Source: Variovorax gossypii (GTDB lineage: Bacteria; Pseudomonadota; Gammaproteobacteria; Burkholderiales; Burkholderiaceae_C). From it: DNA of 64,000 nt. The stretch lies in NCBI RefSeq assembly GCF_003965815.1, contig NZ_RXOE01000009.1, positions 124,001 through 188,000 on the forward strand, in the 5' to 3' direction. Every line of letters begins with the position of its first letter. Position 1 is the stretch's first letter. A program made the translations under genes and the position numbers. Shown here in pieces: positions 18,231-27,092 of the stretch. Under the pieces are notes generated by a model, which made no database searches, was not told where the DNA came from, and saw only the letters and a list, made by a program, of their open reading frames with translations.

Positions 18231-18566
18231 ATGATCGATCAAGTCCGCCCCGCCGACCTTGCCGCCTGGTTCGCACAGAACGCCGACGCAGCCCCCGTGC
18301 TGCTCGACGTGCGCGAACCCTGGGAGCTGCAGACGGCGAGCGTCGCGCCCCAGGGCTTCACCCTGGTGGCGATTCCGATGAACGAGATCCCCGGGCGGCT
18401 GGCCGAGCTGAATGACGGCCAACGCATCGCCTGTTTGTGCCATCACGGCGCGCGCAGCCAGCGCGTGGCCGCCTTCCTGAACCAGAACGGCTTTGACCAG
18501 CTCGCCAACGTGGCGGGCGGCATCGACGCCTGGTCCTCGCACGACCCCACGGTCCCGCGCTACTGA
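18231..18566 (+). CDS. Rhodanese-like domain protein
   Basis: A single-domain rhodanese of 111 residues. The N-terminal LLDVREPWELQ (CDC25-homology-like region) and the active-site loop CLCHHGARSQRV, with the catalytic Cys near residue 64 followed by a positively charged loop, are clear. The C-terminal NVAGGIDAWS is typical. It probably carries persulfide sulfur or acts as a thiosulfate or glutathione-persulfide sulfurtransferase in the cytoplasm. It lies 19 bases after pcm and 22 bases before tolC, so it is within the same operon. The functional reason for this linkage is not evident from sequence. Confidence 0.9.
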   Translation: MIDQVRPADLAAWFAQNADAAPVLLDVREPWELQTASVAPQGFTLVAIPMNEIPGRLAELNDGQRIACLCHHGARSQRVAAFLNQNGFDQLANVAGGIDAWSSHDPTVPRY

Positions 18567-18588
18567 TTCTTTCCCCCAAGGACGTTCA

Positions 18589-20139
18589 ATGCCTTCCAGG
18601 CCCCGGCTTTCGCCTCTTTCCGCAGCGCTCGCAACCACCTTCGCAGCCCTGCTCGCATCGCCGGCCCTGACCCAGGCCCAGACACTGAACGAACTCTACG
18701 AATCCGCCCGCGGCTTCGACGCCACCTACCAGGGCGCACGGGCCCAGTACGACGCGAGCATCGCGCGCGCCGCGCAGGCCAAGGCTGGCATCCTGCCCGC
18801 CGTGGGGCTCACGGCCGGCGTGACGCGCAGCGACCTCGACATCGAAACCCTCACGGGCACCGGCCGCGGCACCAGCACGCCGCGCGACTTCACCACGCAG
18901 AACGTCGGCATCAACGCCACCCAGCCGCTGTACCGCCCCGCCAACTGGGCGACCTACGAGCAGGGCAAGCGGCAGGCCGACATCGCGCAGGCGGTGCTCA
19001 CCATCGCGGAACAGGACCTGATCGTGCGCGTGAGCCAGGCCTACTTCGACGTGCTCGCGAGCCAGGACAGCCTGGCGCTCGTGCGCGCCCAGAAGGTCGC
19101 GGTGGCCGAGCAGCTGGCTTCCGCCAAGCGCAACTTCGAGGTCGGCACCTCCACCATCACCGACTCGCGCGAGGCGCAGGCCCGCTACGACCTGGTGATC
19201 GCGCAGGAAATCGCCGCCGAGAACGACTTGCAGGTGAAGAAGGTGGTGCTCGACCAGCTGGTCGGCCGCCCCGGCAGCGTGCCGGTGCCGCTGACGGTGC
19301 CGGTGGTGCTGCCCACGGCCACGCCCGCGGACATCAACGCATGGGTGTCGCAGGCCGACGAGGTGCATCCCGCCATCAAGCAGGCCCGTCTGGGCCTCGA
19401 TGTGGCCGGGCTCGAGGTGGACAAGGCCAAGGCCGGCCACAAGCCCACCCTCGACGCCAACCTTGGCTACAACATCACGCGCAACCCGACCGGCACCAGC
19501 ACGAGCACCGTCGGCACCCGCGTCAACGCGACCACGGTGGGCGTGACCTTCAACATGCCGCTGTTCGCCGGCTTCGCGACCGAGAACCGCATCAAGGAAA
19601 CGCTGGCGCTGGAAGACCAGTCGCGCAGCGTGCTCGAGGGCACGCGCCGCAGCGTGGCGCAGGCCACGCGCGCGGCCTATCTCGGCCTCGTTTCCGGCGC
19701 GGGACAGGTGAAGGCGCTGGAAGCGGCCGAAGCGTCGAGCCAGAGCGCGCTCGACGCCAACCGGCTCGGCTACCAGGTCGGCGTGCGCATCAACATCGAC
19801 GTGCTGAACTCGCAGAGCCAGCTCTACCAGACCAAGCGCGACCTCGCGCAGGCGCGCTACAACGTGCTTCTGGGCAACCTGAAGCTGCGTCAGGCCAACG
19901 GCACGCTGACGACCGACGACATGAACGCGATCAACGCCACGCTGGCGAGCAACGGCAGCGTGCCGGCCGTGCCGCCAGCCATCGGCCCCGATCGCGGTAC
20001 GACGGCGCCCGCGGTGCCCGTGACGCCGCCGAGCATTCCGGTGGTTCCGCCCGTGCCGGTGCAGCCCTTCAATCCGCCGGCGCCGACGATGCCCACGGCA
20101 CCCGTGCCGCCGGTGATCCTGAATCCGCCGGTGCGCTGA
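18589..20139 (+). CDS. tolC: TolC family outer-membrane channel protein with Pro-rich tail
   Basis: A 516-residue outer-membrane efflux protein. The signal peptide (about 1-27) ends ALTQAQT. The two structural repeats follow, with LNELYESARGFDATYQGARAQ split over residues 28-48, TQPLYRPANW, and long coiled helices such as RVSQAYFDVL and TRAAYLGLVSGAGQVKALEAA. It forms the channel part of type I secretion or RND/MFS tripartite efflux pumps. The conserved domain ends near residue 445; the last roughly 60 residues are almost only Pro, Val, Ala and Thr and should lie in the periplasm. An AAGGA ribosome site precedes ATG 18589. It is the end of the tetR-pcm-rhodanese-tolC run and converges on waaA. 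Confidence 0.9.
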   Translation: MPSRPRLSPLSAALATTFAALLASPALTQAQTLNELYESARGFDATYQGARAQYDASIARAAQAKAGILPAVGLTAGVTRSDLDIETLTGTGRGTSTPRDFTTQNVGINATQPLYRPANWATYEQGKRQADIAQAVLTIAEQDLIVRVSQAYFDVLASQDSLALVRAQKVAVAEQLASAKRNFEVGTSTITDSREAQARYDLVIAQEIAAENDLQVKKVVLDQLVGRPGSVPVPLTVPVVLPTATPADINAWVSQADEVHPAIKQARLGLDVAGLEVDKAKAGHKPTLDANLGYNITRNPTGTSTSTVGTRVNATTVGVTFNMPLFAGFATENRIKETLALEDQSRSVLEGTRRSVAQATRAAYLGLVSGAGQVKALEAAEASSQSALDANRLGYQVGVRINIDVLNSQSQLYQTKRDLAQARYNVLLGNLKLRQANGTLTTDDMNAINATLASNGSVPAVPPAIGPDRGTTAPAVPVTPPSIPVVPPVPVQPFNPPAPTMPTAPVPPVILNPPVR

Positions 20140-20160
20140 GCGCCGGAGCTCCGGCCTCGA

Positions 20161-21546
20161 TCAGTCCAGCGTGGGCTCGGCCCGCGCAGGCTCGACAGCC
20201 TCCACCGGCACGCCCTGCTCCGTCACCGGCTCCGCCGCCTGCGCGATCGCCAGCACCGCCGCGGCCGTGCGTTCGGCCGCACCGCGGTTCGACGACGAGA
20301 ACGCCAGCGCGGCCTGCGCCATCGCGGCGCGGCGCTCGGGGTTCTCCACCAGCTTCAGCGCGGCCGTCACGGCCTGCTCCATGCCTTCGACGCGCAGCGA
20401 TGCACCGGCAGCCAGCGAGAGCTGCGCCGCCTCGGCGAAGTTGAATGTGGAAGGCCCCATGACCACCGGGCAGCCGCAGGCCGCCGGTTCGATCAGGTTC
20501 TGCCCGCCCAGCGGCTCGAAGCTGCCGCCGAGCAGCGCCACGTCGGCAAGGCCGTAGTACAGCGCCATCTCGCCCAGCGAGTCGCCGAGCCAGATCTCGG
20601 CCTCGGCCGGCTGGCCGGCGGCGCTGCGGCGCGCCACCGCGAAGCCCTCGGCCTCGATCAGCTCGGCCACCTCGTCGAAGCGCTGCGGATGGCGCGGCAC
20701 GATCATCCATTGCACGTCGTGCACCCGCTTGGAGATCGAGCGGATCGCGCCCTGCTCCGGCGGCACCGGTGAAGTCGCGCCGAAGCGCTTGAGCACTTCG
20801 AGCAGCATGCGCTCCTCGCCGTCGCGCGAGCTCGCGAGCACGACCATCGGCTTGGGCAGGCGCTCGCGCAGCGAGCTGGCCGTGGCGAGCTGCCGCGCGT
20901 CAGGCGTGGCGTCGAACTTGAGGTTGCCGTAGATGCCGGCCACCTTGGCGCCGAGCGATACCAGGCGATGAGCGTCGGCCTCGGTCTGCGCCCAGACGGC
21001 CGTGAGGGCCGAGTAGGAGGGGCGCGCCAGCCAGGCCAGCCGCTCGGCGGCCGCCAGCGATTTCTCGTTGAGGCGCGCATTGGCCAGCACCAGCGGAATG
21101 CGGCGCTCGGCGCAGGCGGCCGTCATCTCGGGCCAGACCTCGGTTTCCATCAGCACGCCGATGCGCGGCTGGAAACGGTCGAGGAAGCGTCGCACCGCGC
21201 CGGGGGTGTCCCAGGGCTGCCAGACCTGCGTATCGCCCGGCTCGAGCAGCTTGGCACCCTCCTCGCGGCCGGTGGCGGTGCCGTGCGTGAGCAGGATCGG
21301 CACGCCCGGGTACTGGCGCCGCAGCTCGGCGATCAGGATGGCCGCCGCGCGCGTCTCGCCGAGCGAGACGGCATGCACCCAGCATTGGGCCTGGCCGGTG
21401 GTGGCTTCGTCGTAGTAGCCGAAGCGCTCCTCCACGGCCACGCCATAGCCCGGCTCGGCCTCCGCACGGCGTCGCAGCTTGCGGCGCACCAGCGGTTGCA
21501 CGACGGTGGTGAAGACGCCGTAAAGGCGCAGCAGCAGGGAACGCAC
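20161..21546 (-). CDS. waaA: 3-deoxy-D-manno-octulosonic acid transferase
   Basis: Adds Kdo from CMP-Kdo to lipid A precursor in lipopolysaccharide synthesis, on the cytoplasmic face of the inner membrane. The N-terminus VRSLLLRLYGVFTTVVQPLV is a hydrophobic anchor. GT-B fold motifs include WVHAVSLGETRAA with the catalytic Glu, LLTHGTATGRE, VLMETEVWPE, NARLNEKS and the CMP-binding GGSFEPLGGQNLIEP near residue 350. The start is the GTG at 21546, since no ATG fits and upstream residues are not family-like. The length of 461 includes a C-terminal tail rich in Glu and Pro. It lies 11 bases downstream of the phosphohexomutase gene on the same strand. Confidence 0.93.
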   Translation of the reverse strand: MRSLLLRLYGVFTTVVQPLVRRKLRRRAEAEPGYGVAVEERFGYYDEATTGQAQCWVHAVSLGETRAAAILIAELRRQYPGVPILLTHGTATGREEGAKLLEPGDTQVWQPWDTPGAVRRFLDRFQPRIGVLMETEVWPEMTAACAERRIPLVLANARLNEKSLAAAERLAWLARPSYSALTAVWAQTEADAHRLVSLGAKVAGIYGNLKFDATPDARQLATASSLRERLPKPMVVLASSRDGEERMLLEVLKRFGATSPVPPEQGAIRSISKRVHDVQWMIVPRHPQRFDEVAELIEAEGFAVARRSAAGQPAEAEIWLGDSLGEMALYYGLADVALLGGSFEPLGGQNLIEPAACGCPVVMGPSTFNFAEAAQLSLAAGASLRVEGMEQAVTAALKLVENPERRAAMAQAALAFSSSNRGAAERTAAAVLAIAQAAEPVTEQGVPVEAVEPARAEPTLD

Positions 21547-21557
21547 GGGCTCGATTG

Positions 21558-22940
21558 TCAGTGGGCGGCTTCGGCCAGCTTGGCGTCGGGCTTCGCGGTT
21601 CTCAAAAGGGCCAGCATCTCGGCCTCGATGCGCTTCAGCGCGGCATCGGTCTGGCCTTCGAAGCGCAGCACCAGCACGGGGGTGGTGTTCGAAGCGCGGA
21701 TCAGGCCGAAACCATCGGGCCAGTCGACGCGCAGGCCGTCGATGGTCGAGACCTTGGCGGGGGCGGCGAAGCTCGCGCCCTTCACCAGCTTGTCGACCAC
21801 CGCGTGCGGCTCGCCCTCGGCGCAGGCCACGTTCAACTCGGGCGTCGAGAAACTCGTGGGCAGCGCATTGAGCACGGCGTTCGCGTCGGGGCTCTTGCTC
21901 AGAATTTCGAGCAGCCGGCAGCCCGCATAGGTGCCGTCGTCGAAGCCGAACCAGCGCTCCTTGAAGAAGATGTGGCCGCTCATCTCGCCGCCCAGCGGCG
22001 AATCGATTTCCTTCATCTTCGCCTTGATGAGCGAGTGGCCGGTCTTGAAGATCATCGGCCTGCCGCCCGCGGCCTCGATGGCCGGCGCCAGGCGCTGCGA
22101 GCACTTCACGTCGTAGACGATGGTGCCGCCGGGCACGCGCGAGAGCACGTCCTGCGCGAAGAGCTGCATCTGTCGGTCGGGGAAGATGTTCTGGCCGTCC
22201 TTGGTGACGATGCCCAGCCGGTCGCCGTCGCCGTCGAAGGCCAGGCCCAGTTCGGCGTCGCCCTTGGCCAGCGCCGCGATCAGGTCCTTCAGGTTCTCGG
22301 GCTTGCTGGGGTCGGGATGGTGGTTGGGGAAGTTGCCGTCGACCTCGCTGTAGAGCTCGGTCACCTCGCAGCCCAGGGCGCGGAAGATGGCCGGGGCCGA
22401 GGCGCCGGCGATGCCGTTGCCCGAATCGACCACGATCTTCATCGGCCGCGCCAGCTTGATGTCGCCCGCGATGCGCTCGATGTACGCCTGGGTCACGTCG
22501 ACCTTGCGCACGCTGCCGCCCGCAGCGAGCTGGGCGGAGCCGGCCTCCATGGTCCTGCGCAGGCCCTGGATCTCGTCGCCGTAGATCGCGCGGCCGGCCA
22601 GCACCATCTTGAAGCCGTTGTAGTCCTTGGGGTTGTGACTGCCGGTGACCTGGATACCGCTCTTGCACAGCGTGTGGGCCGCGAAGTACAGCATCGGGGT
22701 GGTCACGGCGCCCACGTCGATCACTTCGATGCCGGTGGCCACCAGGCCCTTGATCAGCGCCTCGGACAGCGAGGGGCCCGACAGGCGGCCGTCGCGTCCC
22801 ACTGCCACCGACTTCTCGCCCGCCGCGCGCGCGGCGCTGCCGAAGGCCCTTCCGAGCGCTTCCGCCACCTCCGCATCGAGAGTGACCGGCACGACGCCGC
22901 GAATGTCATAGGCCTTGAAGATCGACGCGCTGAGCTGCAT
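21558..22940 (-). CDS. Phosphomannomutase/phosphoglucomutase (AlgC/ManB type)
   Basis: Interconverts hexose 1- and 6-phosphates for cell-surface sugar synthesis. The phosphoserine loop TGSHNPKDYNG has the active Ser at residue 101, the Mg-binding DGDGDRLG lies near 240, the sugar-specificity loop GGEMSGHIFF near 325, and the phosphate-binding RASNTTP near 415. With 460 residues it matches bifunctional AlgC rather than GlmM or Pgm. ATG 22940 is preferred over the in-frame ATG at 23006 because MQLSASIFKAYDIRG is the usual N-terminus. It is followed by waaA, fitting a lipopolysaccharide or exopolysaccharide role. Confidence 0.93.
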   Translation of the reverse strand: MQLSASIFKAYDIRGVVPVTLDAEVAEALGRAFGSAARAAGEKSVAVGRDGRLSGPSLSEALIKGLVATGIEVIDVGAVTTPMLYFAAHTLCKSGIQVTGSHNPKDYNGFKMVLAGRAIYGDEIQGLRRTMEAGSAQLAAGGSVRKVDVTQAYIERIAGDIKLARPMKIVVDSGNGIAGASAPAIFRALGCEVTELYSEVDGNFPNHHPDPSKPENLKDLIAALAKGDAELGLAFDGDGDRLGIVTKDGQNIFPDRQMQLFAQDVLSRVPGGTIVYDVKCSQRLAPAIEAAGGRPMIFKTGHSLIKAKMKEIDSPLGGEMSGHIFFKERWFGFDDGTYAGCRLLEILSKSPDANAVLNALPTSFSTPELNVACAEGEPHAVVDKLVKGASFAAPAKVSTIDGLRVDWPDGFGLIRASNTTPVLVLRFEGQTDAALKRIEAEMLALLRTAKPDAKLAEAAH

Positions 22941-23053
22941 GAAAGGCGTTTCCCTGCTGTGGATATGTAAACGGGGCATTGTAGGCAAGGCCCAGGGTGC
23001 CCACATGTCCGAAAACGGCCAGTTGAAACGAGTCGAAACCGTATCATTTCTTC

Positions 23054-24664
23054 ATGCCCGCCAACCAAACCTCCACCGAAGCGCTCGAGAGCGACGCCTG
23101 CTACCTGGCGATGAAGACGCATGACGCGCGCTTCGACGGGTCGTTCTTCACCGCAGTGACATCCACCGGCATCTATTGCCGACCGGTCTGTCGCGTCAAG
23201 CTGCCGCGGCGCGAGAACTGCCGGTTCTTCCGCCATGCGGCACAGGCCGAGGCCGCCGGCTTCCGCCCCTGCCTGCGCTGCCGGCCCGAGCTCGCGCCGC
23301 GCGCGGCCAGCTGGTCGACCGAGGACGCCTCGCGCATCCTCGCGCTGCAGGCGGCGCGGCTGATCGACGAGCCCGACGCCTGGTCGGAAGACGGCCCCGG
23401 CGCGGCGCAGATCGCGGCCCGCCTGGGCGTGAGCGACCGCCACCTGCGGCGCATCTTCGAGGCCCAGTTCGGCGTCTCGCCCCTGCAATACCTGCAAACG
23501 CGCCGCCTGCTGGCCGCCAAGCAGCTCATCGCCGACACCCGCCTGCCGATGACGCAGGTGGCGCTGGCCAGCGGATTCGCGAGCGTGCGGCGCTTCAACG
23601 CGGCCTTCCTCGAACACTACGGCCTGAACCCCAGCGCGCTGCGGCGTGCCGGCGGCGCCATCGCCGAGGGCGGCGAAGGCAGGGCCATCGAGGTGCGGCT
23701 GGGCTTCCGCCCGCCCTACGACGCCAACGCCATGCTCGGGTTCTTCGCCCGCCGTGCGCTGCGCGGCGTCGAGGTCGTCTCCACGGCCGACGGCAAGGAG
23801 CCCGCCAAGGGCAGCACGCCGGTCTATACGAAGCTGACCCGCACGCTGCGCATCCAGCACGGCGGCCAAGCCCACGCCGGCTGGCTGCAGCTGCGCTTCG
23901 ACCTCGAACGCGAGCAGATGCTGCTGTCGGTCAGCGATTCGCTGGCCGCCGTGCTGCCCATCGTCATCAGCCGCGCCCGCGCGCTGTTCGACCTCGACGC
24001 GGAGCCGATGGCCATCAATGCGGCGCTGCACGCGGCCTTTCCGCATGGCGACGGGCTGCGCGTGCCCGGCGCGGTCGACGGCTTCGAGCTCGCAGTGCGC
24101 GCGGTGCTGGGCCAGCAGATCACGGTGGCCGCGGCGCGCACGCTCGGCTCGCGGCTGGTCGAGGCCTTCGGCGAACCGCTGGCCACACCCGTCGAGGGGC
24201 TGACTCGCCTGTTTCCCACTCCTGCGGCGATTGCCGCCGCGAGCGGCGACGAACTGGGCCGCCTCGGCATCGTGCGGCAGCGGCAGACCGCGCTGCACGC
24301 CATCGCGCGCGAAGTCGCTTCCGGCAAGCTGGCGCTGCATGCGGGTGCCGACGTGCCTTCCACCATCGCCGCGCTGCAGGAGCTGCCCGGCATCGGCGCC
24401 TGGACCGCGCAGTACATCGCGATGCGCGCACTGCGCTGGCCCGATGCCTTTCCGGCCGGCGACGTCGCGCTGCAGAAGGCGCTGGGCGTGACCACGGCCC
24501 GTGCCGCCAGCGAGGCTTCGCTGGCATGGCGGCCCTGGCGCAGCTACGCGGTGCTGCGGGCCTGGCACGCGCCAACCGCCGTCGCCCCGGCACCCTCCGC
24601 CAATGCCGCCGAAACGGCGGACACCGAATCTCCTCCAATCACCACGGCAGGCGTCGCAGCCTGA
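23054..24664 (+). CDS. Ada-like regulator fused to AlkA DNA-3-methyladenine glycosylase
   Basis: A 536-residue two-function DNA alkylation protein. Residues 1-80 form the Ada metal-binding methyl-sensor, with zinc cysteines Cys42, Cys46, Cys73 and Cys76 (YCRPVC and CLRC). An AraC-type helix-turn-helix covers about 95-195 (AARLGVSDRHLRRIFEAQFGVSP). The AlkA glycosylase domain spans about 205-505, with the HhH motif ELPGIGAWTAQY and catalytic-type Asp in PAGDVALQKAL. The protein should sense methyl phosphotriesters through a Cys, activate alkylation-repair genes and excise methylated bases. It lacks the C-terminal O6-alkylguanine methyltransferase of E. coli Ada, and that activity is encoded by the next gene 6 bases downstream. 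Confidence 0.93.
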   Translation: MPANQTSTEALESDACYLAMKTHDARFDGSFFTAVTSTGIYCRPVCRVKLPRRENCRFFRHAAQAEAAGFRPCLRCRPELAPRAASWSTEDASRILALQAARLIDEPDAWSEDGPGAAQIAARLGVSDRHLRRIFEAQFGVSPLQYLQTRRLLAAKQLIADTRLPMTQVALASGFASVRRFNAAFLEHYGLNPSALRRAGGAIAEGGEGRAIEVRLGFRPPYDANAMLGFFARRALRGVEVVSTADGKEPAKGSTPVYTKLTRTLRIQHGGQAHAGWLQLRFDLEREQMLLSVSDSLAAVLPIVISRARALFDLDAEPMAINAALHAAFPHGDGLRVPGAVDGFELAVRAVLGQQITVAAARTLGSRLVEAFGEPLATPVEGLTRLFPTPAAIAAASGDELGRLGIVRQRQTALHAIAREVASGKLALHAGADVPSTIAALQELPGIGAWTAQYIAMRALRWPDAFPAGDVALQKALGVTTARAASEASLAWRPWRSYAVLRAWHAPTAVAPAPSANAAETADTESPPITTAGVAA

Positions 24665-24670
24665 AGCGTC

Positions 24671-25168
24671 ATGAAGTTCAAGAGCAAAGTCATCTACACC
24701 TCGCACATCGACACGCCTCTCGGCGGCATCACGATGGCGGCCACCGACAAGGGGCTGGCCGGCGTCTGGTTCGACCAGCAACGCCACTGGCCCGACACCA
24801 GCGGCTGGGTCACCAGAGACGATCACCCCGCGCTGGTCGAGGCCGCCGCCCAGCTGCGCGACTACTTCGCCGGCAAGCGCGACAGCTTCGACATGAAGCT
24901 CGACCTGTCGCACGGCACCGCCTTCCAGCAGAGCGTGTGGCAGCAATTGCTGGCCATTCCGGCGGGCGCCACCACCAGCTATGGCGCCCTCAGCGTCACC
25001 GTGGGCAATCCGGCCGCGGTGCGCGCGGTGGGAGCGGCCGTTGGGCGGAACCCGATCAGCGTGATCGTGCCCTGCCACCGCGTGCTGGGCTCGGACGGCT
25101 CGCTGACCGGTTACGCTGGGGGGCTCGAACGCAAGACAGCATTGCTGCAGCTCGAAAAGGCAATCTGA
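24671..25168 (+). CDS. ogt: Methylated-DNA-[protein]-cysteine S-methyltransferase
   Basis: Removes O6-methylguanine and O4-methylthymine lesions by suicide transfer to Cys135 in VIVPCHRVLG. The N-terminal ribonuclease-H-like domain spans about 1-80. The DNA-binding FQQSVWQQLLAIPAGATTSYG (helix-turn-helix, arginine finger further on) and the GYAGGLERK Asn/Gly hinge region follow. With 165 residues it is the simple Ogt form. It starts 6 bases after the Ada-AlkA fusion gene, so both are on one adaptive-response transcript. The next gene, an EamA permease, begins 40 bases later. Confidence 0.95.
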   Translation: MKFKSKVIYTSHIDTPLGGITMAATDKGLAGVWFDQQRHWPDTSGWVTRDDHPALVEAAAQLRDYFAGKRDSFDMKLDLSHGTAFQQSVWQQLLAIPAGATTSYGALSVTVGNPAAVRAVGAAVGRNPISVIVPCHRVLGSDGSLTGYAGGLERKTALLQLEKAI

Positions 25169-25208
25169 GCCTTCCGGACGCACAGCAGAAAAGAACGACC
25201 GAGGACGC

Positions 25209-26171
25209 ATGACCACAACGCAGAACAACAACGCCCCCGCAACCGCCGCCACCACAGCCGCCAAACCCCTCGCACCCACCGCCTGGCTCATCGACCTGGT
25301 GCTGCTGGGGGCGCTGTGGGGCGCTTCCTTTCTCTTCATGCGCATCGGCGCCGCGGAGTTCGGCGCGCTGCCGACGGCCGCGGTGCGGGTGGCGATCGCC
25401 GCGCTGTTCCTGTTGCCCATCGCGCTGCTGCGCGGACAGGGGCCGTCGCTCGCGAAGCACTGGAAGGCCAGCCTGCTGGTCGGCGTCTTCAACTCGGGTA
25501 TGCCCTTCGCGCTCTTCTGCTTCGCGCTGCTGACCATCAACACCGGCCTCGCGGCGGTGCTCAACGCCACCACGCCGATGTTCGGCGCGCTCGTGGCCTG
25601 GGCCTGGTTTCGCGAGCGCCCCGCGAACTGGCGCCTCGTCGGGTTGCTGATCGGCTTCGCCGGCGTGGCGATGCTCGCCAGCCGCAGCGCCGGCCTGCAT
25701 GCCGGCGCCAGCAGCAATGCCGCGCTCTTCGCGGTGCTGGCCTGCCTGGGCGCCTGCCTGTGCTACGGCATCTCGGCCAGCGCCACGCGCGCCTACCTGG
25801 GCGGCGTGCCCGCGCTGACCACGGCCACCGGCAGCCAGATCGGCGCCACCGCCTTCCTCGCCCTGCCCGCCATCCTGCTCTGGCCGGCACAAATGCCGAG
25901 CCTGCGCGCATGGCTCGCTCTGCTGGCACTGGGCATCGCCTGCACGGGGGTGGCCTACATCCTGTTCTTCCGGCTGATCGAGCGCGCCGGGCCGGCCCGC
26001 GCACTGACGGTGACCTTCCTGGTGCCGGTGTTCGCGCTCTTCTACGGCGCGGTGTTCCTGGGCGAGAACATCACGCAGTGGATGCTGATCTGCGCGCTGG
26101 TGATCGTGTGCGGCGTGGCGCTGTCGACCGGCATCGTCAAGCCCGGATGGCCGCGCAAGGCCCCGGCCTGA
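25209..26171 (+). CDS. EamA/DMT family transporter
   Basis: A 320-residue inner-membrane permease of the drug/metabolite transporter superfamily. After a Thr/Ala/Asn-rich soluble N-terminus of about 30 residues, ten hydrophobic helices form two EamA repeats, the first with GALWGASFLFMRIG and the second starting near LACLGACLCYG. The conserved pore pattern ERPANWRLVGLLIGFAGVAML is split over residues about 135-157, and FLVPVFALFYGAVFLGE marks the last helices. The substrate is unknown; relatives export amino acids or small metabolites. It follows ogt with a short gap on the same strand, but a role in alkylation repair is not implied. Confidence 0.88.
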   Translation: MTTTQNNNAPATAATTAAKPLAPTAWLIDLVLLGALWGASFLFMRIGAAEFGALPTAAVRVAIAALFLLPIALLRGQGPSLAKHWKASLLVGVFNSGMPFALFCFALLTINTGLAAVLNATTPMFGALVAWAWFRERPANWRLVGLLIGFAGVAMLASRSAGLHAGASSNAALFAVLACLGACLCYGISASATRAYLGGVPALTTATGSQIGATAFLALPAILLWPAQMPSLRAWLALLALGIACTGVAYILFFRLIERAGPARALTVTFLVPVFALFYGAVFLGENITQWMLICALVIVCGVALSTGIVKPGWPRKAPA

Positions 26172-26189
26172 GCCTGCATCGCGAGGCGC

Positions 26190-26855
26190 CTAGACGGCGC
26201 CCGCGACGACGTTCACCGAAAGCGCCAGCACGAGCATGTTGAAGGCGAAGGCCAGCATGCTGTGCAGCAGCGTGATGCGCCGCATCTCCTTCGAGGTGGC
26301 CTGCACGTCGGATACCTGCGAGGTCATGCCGATCACGTAGGAGTAGTAGAGAAAGTCGAAGTAGTCGGGGGCGTCGTCGCCCTTGCCCGGAAAGTCGAGG
26401 CCGCCGTCGGGCGTTCCGTCCCGCTGGTCGATGTAGTAGCGGTGCGCGTAGTGGAAGGCGTAGATGGTGTGCATCGTCAGCCACGAGCCAGCCAGCGCCA
26501 CGAGGCCCAGCGCCACGTGCCCGGCGCGCTCCCAGCCGCTCAATCCTTTCACCTGCTGGAGCAGCAGGGCGATGGCCACCACGCTCATCACCACGACCAC
26601 CAGCATCGACACAAGGATCACCACGTTGGGCTGGTCCAGCGACTGCGCCCGTTCGCGCGTGCGCTTCGCGTCGAAGGTGCAGGCCAGCCACCAGGCCAGC
26701 ACCTGGTGCACGCCCACCGCCGTACACCATCCGGTCAGCCCGCGCGCCATGCCGCTCATGGGCACCGACATCAGCGCGGCCGTGACAGCACAGCCGGCGA
26801 CAGCGCCGTAGAGAAGACGTTGGGGACCGGTGGTGGTGGAGAGGTGTCTGCGCAT
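26190..26855 (-). CDS. DUF1345 family membrane protein
   Basis: A 221-residue protein of the DUF1345 family with about five hydrophobic segments, for example AVAGCAVTAALMSVPMSG, VVILVSMLVVVVMSVVAIALL and VALGLVALAGSWL in short blocks. The family signature is complete: FHYAHRYY, GLDFPG, PDYFDFLYYSYVIGMT and SQVSDVQ. Function is not established; the tandem Tyr/His and Asp-Phe motifs lie near the membrane interface. It converges on the EamA gene, with stops only 18 bases apart. Confidence 0.86.
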   Translation of the reverse strand: MRRHLSTTTGPQRLLYGAVAGCAVTAALMSVPMSGMARGLTGWCTAVGVHQVLAWWLACTFDAKRTRERAQSLDQPNVVILVSMLVVVVMSVVAIALLLQQVKGLSGWERAGHVALGLVALAGSWLTMHTIYAFHYAHRYYIDQRDGTPDGGLDFPGKGDDAPDYFDFLYYSYVIGMTSQVSDVQATSKEMRRITLLHSMLAFAFNMLVLALSVNVVAGAV

Positions 26856-27092
26856 GGCGGCACTTTAGCGCCGAGCGAAGGGCCGGCACCGTCATGTCGC
26901 GGCAACAGCGCTTGGCACGGGTCCTACACGCACAGCGGCTTTCCGCTCATCAGCGGGAGATGCGCGCGCCACTAAGGTCTTCGCTGTTCAAGGGAGCCTC
27001 GCCCGCAAGCACCGCACAGGACGCATGCCGTTTCGCGTCCGATTCACGACGTGCCCGCGGCCTTCATCTGCGGGTCATCAAGGATCTGCTCC

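Noticed and set aside
20142..20155. Perfect GCCGGAGCTCCGGC palindrome between tolC and waaA
   Set aside because: Too short (5-bp stem, 4-base loop) and without a T tract to call a terminator with confidence.
26912..26931. Sigma-54-like TTGGCACG sequence
   Set aside because: The -24 block is good but the expected TTGC at -12 reads CTAC, so the essential GC is missing.
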